This document shows, piece by piece, positions 4,776 through 5,142 of a stretch of 5,142 nucleotides of DNA. Below the pieces are notes generated by a model. That model had not been told where the DNA came from and did not search any database. It worked only from the letters and a program-made list of their open reading frames with translations. The DNA comes from Candidatus Cloacimonadota bacterium (GTDB taxonomy: Bacteria > Cloacimonadota > Cloacimonadia > Cloacimonadales > Cloacimonadaceae): contig JAGOGT010000106.1 of assembly GCA_017996595.1 (NCBI GenBank), forward strand, positions 1-5,142. Direction: 5' to 3'. Positions within the stretch are counted from its first letter, which is position 1. Each line of letters starts with the position of its first letter. A program made the position numbers and the translations under genes.

Positions 4776-5142
4776 TCAAAATGTGGTTTTATCCACAAAA
4801 TTAAAGTTATCGATCAGCATTGTGGGCAGCATGGCTGAGGTTGAAGCTAAAATGCTTTTTCCCAAGGCCAGAATCCGCCGGGTGGCATCATGAGGTATTT
4901 CATTGAAACGCAGGTTATTAACCGCATGCTGTACCTTGCCATTTTCAAAGTAAAGCACCCCATCACGGGTCATTCCGGTTAGCTCACCAGCCTTGGCATC
5001 CACGGTGCGGATATACCAGAAGCGATTGATGATAAGGCCGCGGGGCACCATCTTCATCATGTCTTCCTCGCTGGTATCTTCGCCAGGAATGTACATGTTG
5101 TAAGCGCTCATGGGCTGTGCATTTACTATTTTGGCCCAATAG
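4776..5142 (-). CDS. TldD/PmbA (TldE) family protein, C-terminal part (start outside window)
   Basis: The frame is open from the right edge to TGA at 4776-4778 and shows the last 121 residues. The Met codon at 5111 is internal, since in-frame coding continues upstream to the edge (YWAKIVNAQP). The segment PRGLIINRFWYIRTVD, then TRDGVLYFENGKV and VNNLRFNE, then a C-terminal LPTMLIDNFNF strand, match the C-terminal beta-barrel domain of TldD/PmbA proteins. These work as TldD-TldE heterodimeric metalloproteases that process modified peptides and unfolded peptides. The HExxxH metal motif of catalytic TldD would lie upstream, out of view. E. coli TldD also uses a C-terminal cysteine as a metal ligand, and no cysteine occurs in the visible part. 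This leans toward the non-catalytic TldE/PmbA-like partner but does not prove it. Confidence 0.85.
   Translation of the reverse strand, partial: YWAKIVNAQPMSAYNMYIPGEDTSEEDMMKMVPRGLIINRFWYIRTVDAKAGELTGMTRDGVLYFENGKVQHAVNNLRFNEIPHDATRRILALGKSILASTSAMLPTMLIDNFNFVDKTTF

Overview
The window reads as a stretch of an anaerobic, amino-acid-fermenting bacterium of the FCB (Fibrobacteres-Chlorobi-Bacteroidetes) lineage. A Cloacimonadota-like organism is my best guess. The clues are a secreted beta-helix protein with a C-terminal type IX secretion (Por) sorting domain, a clostridial-type 2[4Fe-4S] ferredoxin, and a methionine gamma-lyase-like enzyme. G+C looks close to one half by eye. The taxon is an inference from gene content; no marker gene is present.

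All five genes lie on the minus strand, so in transcription order they run from the right end to the left. They are: (1) the C-terminal 121 residues of a TldD/PmbA family protein (4776-5142, start off the window); (2) a 56-residue CxxC...CxxC zinc-ribbon protein (4456-4626), followed by a clear intrinsic terminator (4391-4428); (3) a gene-free stretch of about 400 bases that carries two hairpin-forming repeats in opposite orientation (4236-4381); (4) a 389-residue PLP-dependent Cys/Met-metabolism enzyme (2879-4048), most like methionine gamma-lyase; (5) a 56-residue ferredoxin (2645-2815); (6) a very large exported beta-helix/Fn3/sorting-domain protein (1-2567) that lacks only its last few residues.

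The PLP enzyme and the ferredoxin may be functionally linked. The enzyme would release a 2-oxoacid such as 2-oxobutyrate, whose oxidation by 2-oxoacid:ferredoxin oxidoreductases reduces ferredoxin. The secreted protein is probably a surface or extracellular adhesin or glycan-binding protein and has no obvious link to its neighbours.

The two most interesting signals are non-coding. One is a 17-position hairpin in the leader of the zinc-ribbon gene whose 5' arm is an anti-Shine-Dalgarno sequence covering that gene's ribosome binding site. The other is a pair of about 65-nt stem-loops (4236-4300 and 4318-4381) that are diverged inverted copies of each other. Their stems keep pairing through compensatory changes and share two G.T wobble positions, as REP/BIME-like elements do. 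A TTGACWGAWAW motif also recurs upstream of three of the genes.
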